In this document: positions 1 to 8,289 of the stretch, piece after piece
Layout: every line of letters starts with the position of its first letter
How positions within the stretch are numbered: the first letter of the stretch is position 1
Source: Sphingomonadaceae bacterium
Lineage (GTDB): Bacteria > Pseudomonadota > Alphaproteobacteria > Sphingomonadales > Sphingomonadaceae
Assembly: GCA_947463325.1 (NCBI GenBank)
Contig: CANHQT010000004.1
Location: forward strand, 48,810-112,809
Reading direction: 5' to 3'
DNA length: 64,000 bases
Made by a program: the position numbers and the translations under genes
The notes under the pieces: model-generated
Database searches by the model: none
Seen by the model: only the letters and a program-made list of their open reading frames with translations
What the model was told of the DNA's origin: nothing

Positions 1-25
1 AGCGGGCGTTCGGCGGCCTGTTCCC

Positions 26-1777
26 CTATTCGGCAGCCATTGCCAGCGGCATCGTCTGCGGCCCGCGGATGACCTTGCCCGGCACCGGGCCCTGCATCAC
101 GCCGTCGCGGAAAGTGACCGCGCCCGATTTCACCGTCGCAACATAGCCTTCGGCCTTTTGCAGCAGCCGCTTGCCGCCTGCCGGAAGATCAAAGGCAAGC
201 CAAGGTTTGCCCAGCTTGAGCCGTTGAAGATCGATCACATTAACGTCCGCGAGCAGGCCCGGGGCGAGCAAGCCGCGATCCTCCAGCCCATAGAGCAGCG
301 CGGTATCGCGGCACTGGCGGCGAATCGCATGTTCGAGCGGAATGCGGTTGCCCCGGCGCCGGTCGCGCACCCAATGCTGGAGCATGAAGGTGGGCGAAGC
401 AGCATCGCAGATGGTCCCGCAATGCGCGCCACCATCCGACAGCGAGTTCACCGTATCATCGCTGCGCTGGAGGCTTTCGAGGAAATCGAGATTGCCGTCA
501 GCATAGTTGAGGATGGGGAGGTAAGCGAAGCCGGTGGCATCGTCGCGGCACAGCAGGTCATAGGCATATTCCGCCGGATCGACTCCGGCCGCTGCGGCGC
601 GGGCGGCGATGCTCGCTTCCGGCCCCGGCTCGTAATCGAAATCCTCGCCCATCTCATACTGCATCGCAAAGCCGGCGCTGACGACCATGACGAGGCCGAC
701 GATATCCTCCGGCACCTCGCTATAATCATTGGCTTCGGACAGAAGCTGCGCCTTGAAGGCGGGATCAAGCAGCTTTGCCCTTTGTTCTTCCCAAGGGAGC
801 TCGGCGATCGCCAGCCAGGACGGGCGGAAGCGGAAGGGATGCACGGTGCCGCGCCAGGCCATGATGATGCCGTTGCCGCGCAGTGCGATCTGCGCGACGA
901 TGTTGGCGCCATTGTCATTTTCGGCGCGCATCGAGGCGATCTGTTCGTCGAGCGGCATTTCCTTGGCGATGCTTTGCAGCGCGGCATAGGTGCAGGGAAG
1001 GCCGGTTTCCCGGCTCATCGCGCCCATCCAGCCGAACTCGTCCCATTCGCGGCGCATGTCGCTCGCCATTTCAAAGACGCCATGGCCGACACGGCCCATG
1101 GCGCGGCCGATGGCGATCAGCTCTTCCTTGGTGGCGGTGGTGCCGGGCACCACCTCCCCATCGACCGAGCGGTGGAGCACGGTGCGGCTGGTCGAGAAGC
1201 CGAGCGCGCCGGCGCGAACGCCCTCTTCGACGATATCGGCCATCGCTGCGATGTCATCCTCGGTCGGAATGGCACCCGGGCGTTCACGATCCCCCAGCAC
1301 ATAAGCGCGCACTGCGCCATGCGGCACATGGGTGCCGACATCGACGGTGCGGGGGAGCTTTTCCAGCGCATCAAGATATTCCGGGAAGCTTTCCCAGTCC
1401 CACTTCATCCCTTCGGCGAGCGCGGTGCCGGGAATGTCCTCCACCCCTTCCATCAGGCCGATCAGCCAGTCATGCCGGTCAGGCCGAGCAGGGGCGAAGC
1501 CGACGCCGCAATTGCCCATGACGACGGTGGTGACGCCGTGCCAGCTGGACGGCGCCATTTCCTGATCCCAGGTCGCCTGCCCGTCATAATGGGTGTGGAT
1601 GTCCACGAAACCGGGTGTGACGATACAGCCGGTTGCGTCAATCTCCTCACGGCCCGATGCCGTCACGGTGCCGACGATGCTGATGCGATCCCCGTCGATC
1701 GCGACATCGCCTGTGAAGGGCGCGCCGCCGCTGCCGTCGACAATGGTACCGCCGCGAATCACCAGATCATGGGCCAT
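26..1777 (-). CDS. D-aminoacylase-like amidohydrolase
   Basis: Amidohydrolase-superfamily enzyme of the N-acyl-D-amino-acid deacylase type, expected to hydrolyse an N-acyl or related amide bond in the cytoplasm. The N-terminus carries the composite beta-sandwich ([13 protein letters not shown]) and the metal-binding HxH motif in [10 protein letters not shown]. Near the C-terminus SDGGAH supplies the late Asp/His region of the fold. The tracked ORF starts 11 codons upstream, but the Met of [10 protein letters not shown] at 1777 is preceded by GGAGAGAG and is preferred, giving about 583 residues, which is normal for the family. It diverges from the kinase/acyl-CoA dehydrogenase pair, so the two transcripts may share a control region. 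The substrate cannot be told from sequence. Confidence 0.87.
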   Translation of the reverse strand: MAHDLVIRGGTIVDGSGGAPFTGDVAIDGDRISIVGTVTASGREEIDATGCIVTPGFVDIHTHYDGQATWDQEMAPSSWHGVTTVVMGNCGVGFAPARPDRHDWLIGLMEGVEDIPGTALAEGMKWDWESFPEYLDALEKLPRTVDVGTHVPHGAVRAYVLGDRERPGAIPTEDDIAAMADIVEEGVRAGALGFSTSRTVLHRSVDGEVVPGTTATKEELIAIGRAMGRVGHGVFEMASDMRREWDEFGWMGAMSRETGLPCTYAALQSIAKEMPLDEQIASMRAENDNGANIVAQIALRGNGIIMAWRGTVHPFRFRPSWLAIAELPWEEQRAKLLDPAFKAQLLSEANDYSEVPEDIVGLVMVVSAGFAMQYEMGEDFDYEPGPEASIAARAAAAGVDPAEYAYDLLCRDDATGFAYLPILNYADGNLDFLESLQRSDDTVNSLSDGGAHCGTICDAASPTFMLQHWVRDRRRGNRIPLEHAIRRQCRDTALLYGLEDRGLLAPGLLADVNVIDLQRLKLGKPWLAFDLPAGGKRLLQKAEGYVATVKSGAVTFRDGVMQGPVPGKVIRGPQTMPLAMAAE

Positions 1778-1905
1778 GACTCTCTCCTCACCGTTTCCCC
1801 CGTCATGCACGCGAGAGAATCCGTTGCTAACCGCAACCTCTCATATCGGGCCGCGCCTCTCAAGTGCTTGACTTGAGGCGCGCGCCAAGCCGACAACCGA
1901 CGGCG

Positions 1906-3267
1906 ATGGGAAAGAGGCAAGAATTCGAAACGGCGCTTTCGGCCGTGCTGGCGCGCATTGCGCCGGGCAGTATCGCGGGGCTTGCCCGCCTGTCCGGCGG
2001 AGCGAACATGGAAAGCTGGTCGATCGACTGGCTTGGCCATGATGGGGAGGCACAGGGCTTCATCCTGCGGCGATCGCCTTCGCCGGAATGGAGCGCGGGC
2101 CGGCCGTTCGGCCTCGCGACCGAAGCTGCGCTGGTGCAGGCGGCGCGTGCAGGCGGCGTGCTGGCGCCCGAGGTGGTGGCGGCGCTGGCGCCCGGAGACG
2201 GGCTGGGCGATGGTTATGTGATGCGGCGGATTGAGGCCGAGGTGAACCCGGCCGCGATTCTGGCAAACCCCGCGCCGACACTGATCCACGACATCGGACG
2301 CGAGCTGGCGCGCATCCATGCCCTGCCGCTGAATGCCCTGCCCGCAGATATCCCGACGCTCGACACAGCGGGAGGGCTGGCGGATCTGAAGCAGCGCTTC
2401 ATCGACTATGGCGGGGATAGACCGATCATCGCCGCGGCGATCCGCTGGCTTGAAACGCACATCCCCGCGCCCGCGCCGCCAGTGCTGGTGCATGGCGATT
2501 TCCGCATGGGCAATCTGATGGCGGGGCCGGATGGCCTGGCCGGCGTGCTCGACTGGGAACTGGCGCACGTCGGCGATGCGCATGAGGACCTTGCCTATGG
2601 CTGCATGACGGTGTGGCGCTTTGCCGGGCATGACCGGCCAGCGTTCGGCCTGTCCGATCTGGAAACGCTGTTCGCGGCCTATGCAGAGGCAAGTGGTGTC
2701 AACGTCGAACCGGCGCGGTTCCGTTTCTGGCTGATCTACCGCACCTTGTGGTGGGCGCTGGGCTGCTTGCAGATGGGCGCCATCTGGCGGAGCGGTGTCG
2801 ATGCCAGCCTGGAACGGGCGGTGATCGCAAGGCGCACGGTGGAACAGGAGCTGGACCTGCTGTTGCTGCTGGAGGAGGAAGTCCCGGCCGACATCCGTCA
2901 TGCCGGGGTCGCCGGCTTGCAGGAAGAAGCACCATCCCTTGCCACCGGTGAGACCAGTGCCGCAGAGCTGGTCGGTGCCGTCGCCGACTGGATTGCAGCG
3001 GAGGTAAAGCCAGGGGCGCAGGGACGCGCGAAGTTCATGGCGGCGGTGGCGATCAATGCGCTGGGCATGGTACGGCGCGAGCTGGAGGCGCCGGTCGCCC
3101 ATACCGACAAGGCACTGGCAGACGATCTGTTGAGCGGGGTTGTGACACTGGCAACGCCGGGGCTGCTGGCGCGGCTGCGGGCCCTCGCGCTCGCAAAGCT
3201 CGCCAATGACGTTCCCAAATATCCGGCGCTCGGCGTCGCACGGCAAAAATGGATGAAACGCCCGTAA
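1906..3267 (+). CDS. APH-fold phosphotransferase with C-terminal DUF6285-like extension
   Basis: Aminoglycoside-phosphotransferase/choline-kinase-fold small-molecule kinase. The Brenner-type catalytic loop is visible as VLVHGDFRMGN (about residues 193-203) and the metal-binding Asp as VLDWE about 20 residues later. After the kinase domain (to about residue 330) there is an extra alpha-helical region of about 110 residues (AAELVGAVADWIA to the end) that resembles DUF6285. It lies 16 bp before an acyl-CoA dehydrogenase gene. That pairing is known from vertebrate ACAD10/11 fusions and from the bacterial LvaA/LvaC pair of levulinate catabolism, so phosphorylation of a 4-hydroxyacyl-CoA is a reasonable inference. 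The start is uncertain: GTG at 1864 or ATG at 1906, neither with a clear ribosome binding site. Confidence 0.82.
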   Translation: MGKRQEFETALSAVLARIAPGSIAGLARLSGGANMESWSIDWLGHDGEAQGFILRRSPSPEWSAGRPFGLATEAALVQAARAGGVLAPEVVAALAPGDGLGDGYVMRRIEAEVNPAAILANPAPTLIHDIGRELARIHALPLNALPADIPTLDTAGGLADLKQRFIDYGGDRPIIAAAIRWLETHIPAPAPPVLVHGDFRMGNLMAGPDGLAGVLDWELAHVGDAHEDLAYGCMTVWRFAGHDRPAFGLSDLETLFAAYAEASGVNVEPARFRFWLIYRTLWWALGCLQMGAIWRSGVDASLERAVIARRTVEQELDLLLLLEEEVPADIRHAGVAGLQEEAPSLATGETSAAELVGAVADWIAAEVKPGAQGRAKFMAAVAINALGMVRRELEAPVAHTDKALADDLLSGVVTLATPGLLARLRALALAKLANDVPKYPALGVARQKWMKRP

Positions 3268-3283
3268 GGGGGGAGAGGAAAAG

Positions 3284-4570
3284 ATGGATTTCAGTCTGCC
3301 GCAGGATTTGCTCGACTATCTCGACGAGCTGGACCGGTTCATCGAGGCGGAGATCAAGCCGCTTGAGGAGGCGGACGACAATATCCGTTTCTTTGACCAC
3401 CGCCGCGAATGGGCACGCACCGATTTCGACAATGGCGGCCTGCCCCGCCACGAATGGGAACAATTGCTGCGCGCCGCTATGCGCAAAGCCGATGCCGCCG
3501 GGCACTGGCGCTTTTCCGCGCCCAAAAAATATGGCGGCAAGGATGGCAGCAATCTGTGGATGGCAGTGATCCGCGACCGTTTCGCGCAGAAGGGTCTGGG
3601 GCTCCACAATGATCTGCAGAACGAGCATTCGATTGTCGGCAACTTCCCCTTTGTCGCCATGTTCGAGGAATGGGGCACGCCCGAGCAGAAAGAAGAGTTC
3701 ATCCTCGGCGGCTTTGCCGGCACGCGGCGCACAGCGTTCGGCCTGACCGAGCCCGAACATGGATCCGACGCAACGCACATGGAAACGCGCGCGGTGCGGG
3801 AAACGCGTGACGGCGTTGACGGCTGGCTGATCAACGGGCGCAAGATGTGGATCACCGGCATGCATGTCGCGACCCATTGCGCGACATTCGCACGCACCAG
3901 CGGCAATGATGGCGACGCGCGCGGCATCACCTGTTTCCTTGTCCCCACCGGCACGCCGGGGATGACGGTCGACGAGTATATGTGGACGTTCAACATGCCG
4001 ACTGACCACCCGCGGATGACATTCCGCGACGTATGGGTGCCGGACAGCGCCATCCTGGGTGTCGAAGGGCGCGGCCTTTCTCTCGCGCAGAGTTTCGTCC
4101 ACCAGAACCGCATCCGGCAGGCGGCGTCATCGCTGGGCGCGGCGACATTCTGTGTCGAGGAAAGCGTGCGCTATGCACGCGAGCGCAAGCCGTTCGGCGA
4201 GGAGCTGGCGCGCAACCAGGGGATCCAGTTCCCGCTGGTCGAGCTGGCGACGCAGTGCGAAATGCTCCGCCTGCTGATCTACAAGACCGCCTGGGACATG
4301 GACCGCATGGAGCATAGCGCGATCGAGCGCGAGCTTTCCGACAAGATTTCCATGTGCAACTACTGGGCGAACCGGCTGGTGTGCGAGGCCGCCGACCGGG
4401 CGATGCAGGTGCATGGCGGTATCGGCTATTCCCGGCACAAACCGTTCGAGCACATCTACCGCCATCACCGGCGTTACCGCATCACCGAGGGCGCAGAGGA
4501 AATCCAGATGCGCAAGGTGGCGGCCTATCTGTTCGGCTATCTGGGGCCGCGAAAGGGCCTGTTTGCCTGA
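3284..4570 (+). CDS. Acyl-CoA dehydrogenase family protein
   Basis: FAD-dependent acyl-CoA dehydrogenase, 428 residues. The family signature FGLTEPEHGSDAT (about 148-160) and the second segment GWLINGRKMWITG are clear. The C-terminal ITEGAEEIQMRKVAAYL corresponds to the region holding the active-site Glu and the FAD/subunit contact in many family members. The start is fixed by a GGAGAGG ribosome binding site 7 bases upstream. It forms a tight two-gene unit with the preceding APH-fold kinase, the same two activities that are fused in ACAD10/ACAD11. The likely role is removal of a phosphorylated or ordinary 4-hydroxy group from an acyl-CoA, or simple alpha,beta-dehydrogenation; the choice is inference. 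It converges on the helicase gene with an 18-bp gap. Confidence 0.92.
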   Translation: MDFSLPQDLLDYLDELDRFIEAEIKPLEEADDNIRFFDHRREWARTDFDNGGLPRHEWEQLLRAAMRKADAAGHWRFSAPKKYGGKDGSNLWMAVIRDRFAQKGLGLHNDLQNEHSIVGNFPFVAMFEEWGTPEQKEEFILGGFAGTRRTAFGLTEPEHGSDATHMETRAVRETRDGVDGWLINGRKMWITGMHVATHCATFARTSGNDGDARGITCFLVPTGTPGMTVDEYMWTFNMPTDHPRMTFRDVWVPDSAILGVEGRGLSLAQSFVHQNRIRQAASSLGAATFCVEESVRYARERKPFGEELARNQGIQFPLVELATQCEMLRLLIYKTAWDMDRMEHSAIERELSDKISMCNYWANRLVCEAADRAMQVHGGIGYSRHKPFEHIYRHHRRYRITEGAEEIQMRKVAAYLFGYLGPRKGLFA

Positions 4571-4588
4571 ACAGACGGTGATCGCCGC

Positions 4589-6427
4589 CTAACGCTTTGG
4601 GCCACGCGGCGGGCGCGCCCCAGCAGGGCGGCCAGGCCCGCGCGAGGCCCCTTGCGGACGCGGGGCGCCTGGCGAACGGGGAGCGCCTGGCGCACGAGGG
4701 CCGCCTTGCGGACGTGATGCGCCCTGGGGGCGCGGGCCACCGTGAGGGCCACGGGGCTTGCCGCCGCCGCCAGAAGGCGGACCACGGCCGATGGTGGGAC
4801 CGCCCGGCGCTGGCGTGATGGCAAGGCCGCTTTCATCCTCTGCGCCGGGTTTCAGCGTGCGGCGCAGCGTGTCGGCGACACGGTCCGCAATGCCGCGCGG
4901 GATTTCCACAAAGCTTTCGTGCATGCCGATGCGGATCGCACCGATATCTCCCCGCGTCACATGCGCGCGGCGGCACAGCAAGGGCAGCAGCCAGCGCGGA
5001 TCGGCATTGTGCCGGCGCCCGGCATCGATGCGGAACCACACGCTATCCTCGAAACCCTCTCGGGGGGCACGCTCGGCGCGCTCCGGCCGGGCGCCGCGCT
5101 CGCGCTGGGGCGGTCCGGTGTCGGGGATCAATTCCTCTGGTCGGGGAAGCGCGGCGCGATGAGCGTGGACGAGCAGCGCGGCAATTTCCTCCGGGCTGCG
5201 CTGTTCAAGCAGCTGCGCTGCAATTGCCGCATCCTCACTATCCGTTTCGATAGGTGCGAGCAGCCGTTCGATGAGGCGGGCGCGGTCGGCAACGACAACC
5301 TCCTCCGCTGTCGGCGGCTGGCGCCATTCGGCCTGAACACCGGCATCGCGCAGCAGCAGCTCGACCCGGCGGCGGCGGGGGTAGGGGACGATAAGGGCGG
5401 CTACGCCCTTTTTCCCTGCGCGCCCCGTGCGGCCCGAGCGGTGCTGGAGCGTTTCGGCATCGCGCGGCAGCTCGACGTGGATAACGAGAGTCAGCGTCGG
5501 CAAGTCGATGCCGCGGGCGGCGACATCGGTGGCGACGCACACGCGGGCGCGCCGATCGCGCAGCGCCTGAAGCGCATGGTTGCGTTCTGACTGGCTGTGT
5601 TCGCCGGAAAGGGCAACGGCAGCAAAGCCGCGTTCCACGAGGCTGGCATGCAGGTGGCGGACATTGTCACGCGTGGCGCAGAAAAGGATGGCGGTATCCG
5701 CCTCATGCAGGCGCAGGAGGTTGACCGCCGCATTCTCGATATCGGCAGGCGCGACGAGGATCGCCTGATAAGCGATGTCGCCGTGGCCGCGATCCGCGCC
5801 GCGCGTTTCGAGCCGCAAGGCATCGCGCTGATACCGTTTGGCGAGCGCGACGATCGGGCGCGGCATGGTGGCGGAGAAGAGCAATGTACGCCGCCCTTCC
5901 GGCGTTGCATCGAGCAGTTCCTCGAGATCTTCGCGAAAGCCCATGTCGAGCATCTCGTCAGCTTCATCGAGGACGGCAACCTTGAGCGCCGACAGGTCTA
6001 GCGCGCCGCGCTCAAGATGGTCGCGCAGTCGGCCGGGCGTGCCGACCACGATCTGCGGGCGAGCAGCGAGCATACGCCGTTCACGCGAGGCATCCATGCC
6101 GCCGACACAGGTGGCGAGGCGCGCGCCGGCATGGGCATAGAGCCAGGCAAGCTCTCGGCTGACCTGAAGCGCCAGTTCACGGGTCGGGGCGACGACGAGC
6201 GCGAGCGGGGCGTGCGCCTCATGCGGGCGATTATCTGCACCGAGCAGATCGGTGGCCATGGCAAGGCCGAAGGCGACGGTTTTCCCTGACCCGGTCTGGG
6301 CGGAGACAATGAGATCACGGGCATGTGCTTCTGGAGACAGGACAGCGGCCTGCACGTCAGTGGGTTCGGCATAGCCGCGCGCGGATATTGCGGCGGCAAG
6401 CGGGGCGGGACAATCAGGAAAGGCCAT
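4589..6427 (-). CDS. DEAD-box ATP-dependent RNA helicase
   Basis: RNA helicase of superfamily 2. Motif I AQTGSGKT (43-50), PTREL (motif Ia, 81-85), TPGR (130-133), DEAD (154-157) and SAT (185-187) are followed by the helicase C domain with HRSGRTGRAGKKG. A DbpA-like RNA-binding fold follows (RWLLPLLCRR ... GDIGAIRIGMHESFVEIP), and the last 60-70 residues are a disordered Gly/Pro/Arg-rich tail typical of CsdA/DeaD-like helicases. Expected roles are ribosome assembly and mRNA unwinding at low temperature. The ATG at 6427 has no good Shine-Dalgarno; a 34-nt hairpin sits 7 bases upstream, which may matter for expression. The gene lies downstream of tRNA-Thr on the same strand. Confidence 0.95.
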   Translation of the reverse strand: MAFPDCPAPLAAAISARGYAEPTDVQAAVLSPEAHARDLIVSAQTGSGKTVAFGLAMATDLLGADNRPHEAHAPLALVVAPTRELALQVSRELAWLYAHAGARLATCVGGMDASRERRMLAARPQIVVGTPGRLRDHLERGALDLSALKVAVLDEADEMLDMGFREDLEELLDATPEGRRTLLFSATMPRPIVALAKRYQRDALRLETRGADRGHGDIAYQAILVAPADIENAAVNLLRLHEADTAILFCATRDNVRHLHASLVERGFAAVALSGEHSQSERNHALQALRDRRARVCVATDVAARGIDLPTLTLVIHVELPRDAETLQHRSGRTGRAGKKGVAALIVPYPRRRRVELLLRDAGVQAEWRQPPTAEEVVVADRARLIERLLAPIETDSEDAAIAAQLLEQRSPEEIAALLVHAHRAALPRPEELIPDTGPPQRERGARPERAERAPREGFEDSVWFRIDAGRRHNADPRWLLPLLCRRAHVTRGDIGAIRIGMHESFVEIPRGIADRVADTLRRTLKPGAEDESGLAITPAPGGPTIGRGPPSGGGGKPRGPHGGPRPQGASRPQGGPRAPGAPRSPGAPRPQGASRGPGRPAGARPPRGPKR

Positions 6428-6434
6428 CGATTAT

Positions 6435-6468
6435 GTTTTTCCGGGTGCGCCATGCGCCACGGAAAAAC
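6435..6468 (-). terminator. Hairpin between tRNA-Thr and helicase
   Basis: GTTTTTCCG and CGGAAAAAC form a perfect 9-bp outer stem around a 16-base segment that can itself pair (GCGC/GCGC). It lies 44 bp beyond the 3' end of tRNA-Thr and 7 bp before the helicase ATG. It could end the tRNA transcript or act as a 5'-UTR structure of the helicase mRNA. There is no long U-run after the stem, so a strong intrinsic terminator is not proven. Confidence 0.45.
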
Positions 6469-6512
6469 GGCCGGATTGCCGATGGACGTGCGTAGGGCAG
6501 ACAATAGGCTGG

Positions 6513-6588
6513 TGGTGCCGCTTACAGGACTCGAACCTGTGACCCCCGCATTACGAATGCGATGCTCTACCAACTGAGCTAAAGCGGC
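6513..6588 (-). tRNA. tRNA-Thr (CGT)
   Basis: The minus strand reads GCCGCTT...AAGCGGC-A-CCA: a perfect 7-bp acceptor stem with encoded CCA, a D arm TAGCTCAGTTGGTAGAGC, an anticodon loop with CGT, and a T arm containing GGTTCGAGTCC. The length is 76 nt including CCA. Anticodon CGT reads ACG threonine codons. Confidence 0.97.
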
Positions 6589-6743
6589 CCGCCGATGCAC
6601 CCGCAAGCTTTGCGGGGCGGCGAGGCCGGTAGCAGCAAGCGCCGCCTGAGACAAGTGCAGCAGGCGGCCGATGCTTAACCGCCCTTTTACTAGTGCTGGC
6701 GCAAAAGCGGTTCCGGACACGAGCGGACCAGGATCCTTAATGC

Positions 6744-8105
6744 ATGGACACGCAGCGCAACGCCTTTGACAGCGACGCCCCAGGGCAAGTCGAGGCGCCG
6801 GGCATCGAAACGCCCCCGGTGATCGGGCAGGACGAGCGCCGGATGCATGTGCGCGCCTACAATTTCTGGGCAAAATTGTTGCAAGGCCGGTCCTTTCCGT
6901 CGATCGAGGCGCTCGACCTCGACCAGCTCGGCGACTTTGGCCACCATGCGGTTCTGCTCGATTTCACCAGCGGCATCGACAATCCGGCGATTTCCTATGT
7001 CGGCGAGACGCTGGCGCGCGAATGCGAGCTGGATGACAGCATCCAGTACATCTCCGAAATCCCGCGCCGATCGCTGCTGTCGCGACTGACCGACCATTAT
7101 CTGCAGATCATCGCCAACCGTGCACCGATCGGTTTTGAAGCCGAGTTCGTCAATGCGCGCGGTTCAACCATTCTCTATCGCGGCGTGCTGCTGCCTTTCT
7201 CGTCCGACGATGACTCCATCGATTTCATCCTCGGCGTGATCAATTGGAAGCAGGCCGCAGAACCGACATTGAGCGATGCGATCAACGCGCAGCTGGCCGA
7301 AGCCGTGTCGCATGCATCCGCCAGCGCCCGCCCGACCCTGCCGATCTGGGGTGACGGACCGGACGCCAGCCACGCCACCATCCCGGGTGGACCGCCCGCG
7401 CCGGCAACGGTCGAGGATCACCGGGACGAGGAACTGCTGCTCGATGCTGTTGCCGCGCTCGACGAAATGGTCGACGGGCCGATCGAGGACGAGGGCGAGC
7501 TGAACCTGGCCGACTGGCTGGCGGGCGCGCGGGCCTGCGCCGATACTGCCGCACAGGCGAATGCGCGCGGGCACAGCGCGCTCTATCAGGCTTTGGGCCG
7601 TGCATGGGGCTTTGCCCGCGCCGCTGAAAGCGATCCCGACGGCTATGCCGAACTGCTCGAGGAAGCAGGTATTACCACTTCCCCGCGCGCGCCGATGACC
7701 CCGGTGGTCAAGCTCGTCTTTGGCATCGCCCACGATAAAACCCGCCTCGCCGAATATGCCGCCGTGCTGGGCTATGCTGCCGAAGAGGGGCTGAGCCCGG
7801 CTGACCTTTCGCAGCACATCTCCGGCTATGAAGGCGGCCTTAAGGCGCTGGTGCGCGCGATCCGCGCACGCAAACGCAATCAAGCGGCAAAGCCGGATCC
7901 TCTAGCTCAAGCCGCTGCCCTGCTGGAGACTGTGCCGGCACTGGGCGCTGTTGACCTGCCCAAGGTGCCGCAAGACGGCACCTATATGAGCCTGCTGGTG
8001 CGCCGCGAGGCGGACGGCCGCCTTTCCGTCATCGGCGGCGCGAACGATGTGCATGGCTCCACCCGCCAACTGATGCGCGATGTCGCTCGCCAACATCGCG
8101 GCTGA
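6744..8105 (+). CDS. PAS-domain protein of unknown role
   Basis: A 453-residue soluble protein. Residues of about 30-175 match the alphaproteobacterial PAS_5-like pattern (FWAKLLQGRSFPS, then AISYVGE, then GSTILYRGVLLPFSSD, ending in a beta strand FILGVINWK). The remaining about 280 residues are largely helical and acidic and lack histidine-kinase, GGDEF, EAL or HTH motifs that I could see. It may therefore be a sensor or scaffold rather than a complete signalling enzyme. It is transcribed toward the NAD-glutamate dehydrogenase gene, with a 184-bp gap that leaves room for a separate promoter. Function is not recognised beyond the PAS region. Confidence 0.8.
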   Translation: MDTQRNAFDSDAPGQVEAPGIETPPVIGQDERRMHVRAYNFWAKLLQGRSFPSIEALDLDQLGDFGHHAVLLDFTSGIDNPAISYVGETLARECELDDSIQYISEIPRRSLLSRLTDHYLQIIANRAPIGFEAEFVNARGSTILYRGVLLPFSSDDDSIDFILGVINWKQAAEPTLSDAINAQLAEAVSHASASARPTLPIWGDGPDASHATIPGGPPAPATVEDHRDEELLLDAVAALDEMVDGPIEDEGELNLADWLAGARACADTAAQANARGHSALYQALGRAWGFARAAESDPDGYAELLEEAGITTSPRAPMTPVVKLVFGIAHDKTRLAEYAAVLGYAAEEGLSPADLSQHISGYEGGLKALVRAIRARKRNQAAKPDPLAQAAALLETVPALGAVDLPKVPQDGTYMSLLVRREADGRLSVIGGANDVHGSTRQLMRDVARQHRG

Positions 8106-8289
8106 GCAGGCCGAGTAAGAAAATTTCACTCGACTGATCGAATCTTTGCGCCGCTAGGGTTGAGCCAGAAGCCCGACAGGCGCATAGGCCGAAGAGGGAA
8201 GGGCTGCAGCGCGCGGTCTGCCGGTGTGCGCCGGTAACGCTACGGCAGAGCCTCCCCCTGATGCGCAGGAAGACGGGCAGGAGCGACCC

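Noticed and set aside
158-1876. 572-aa open frame opposite the amidohydrolase gene
   Set aside because: It mirrors the real gene on the opposite strand, has no domain pattern and no start context.
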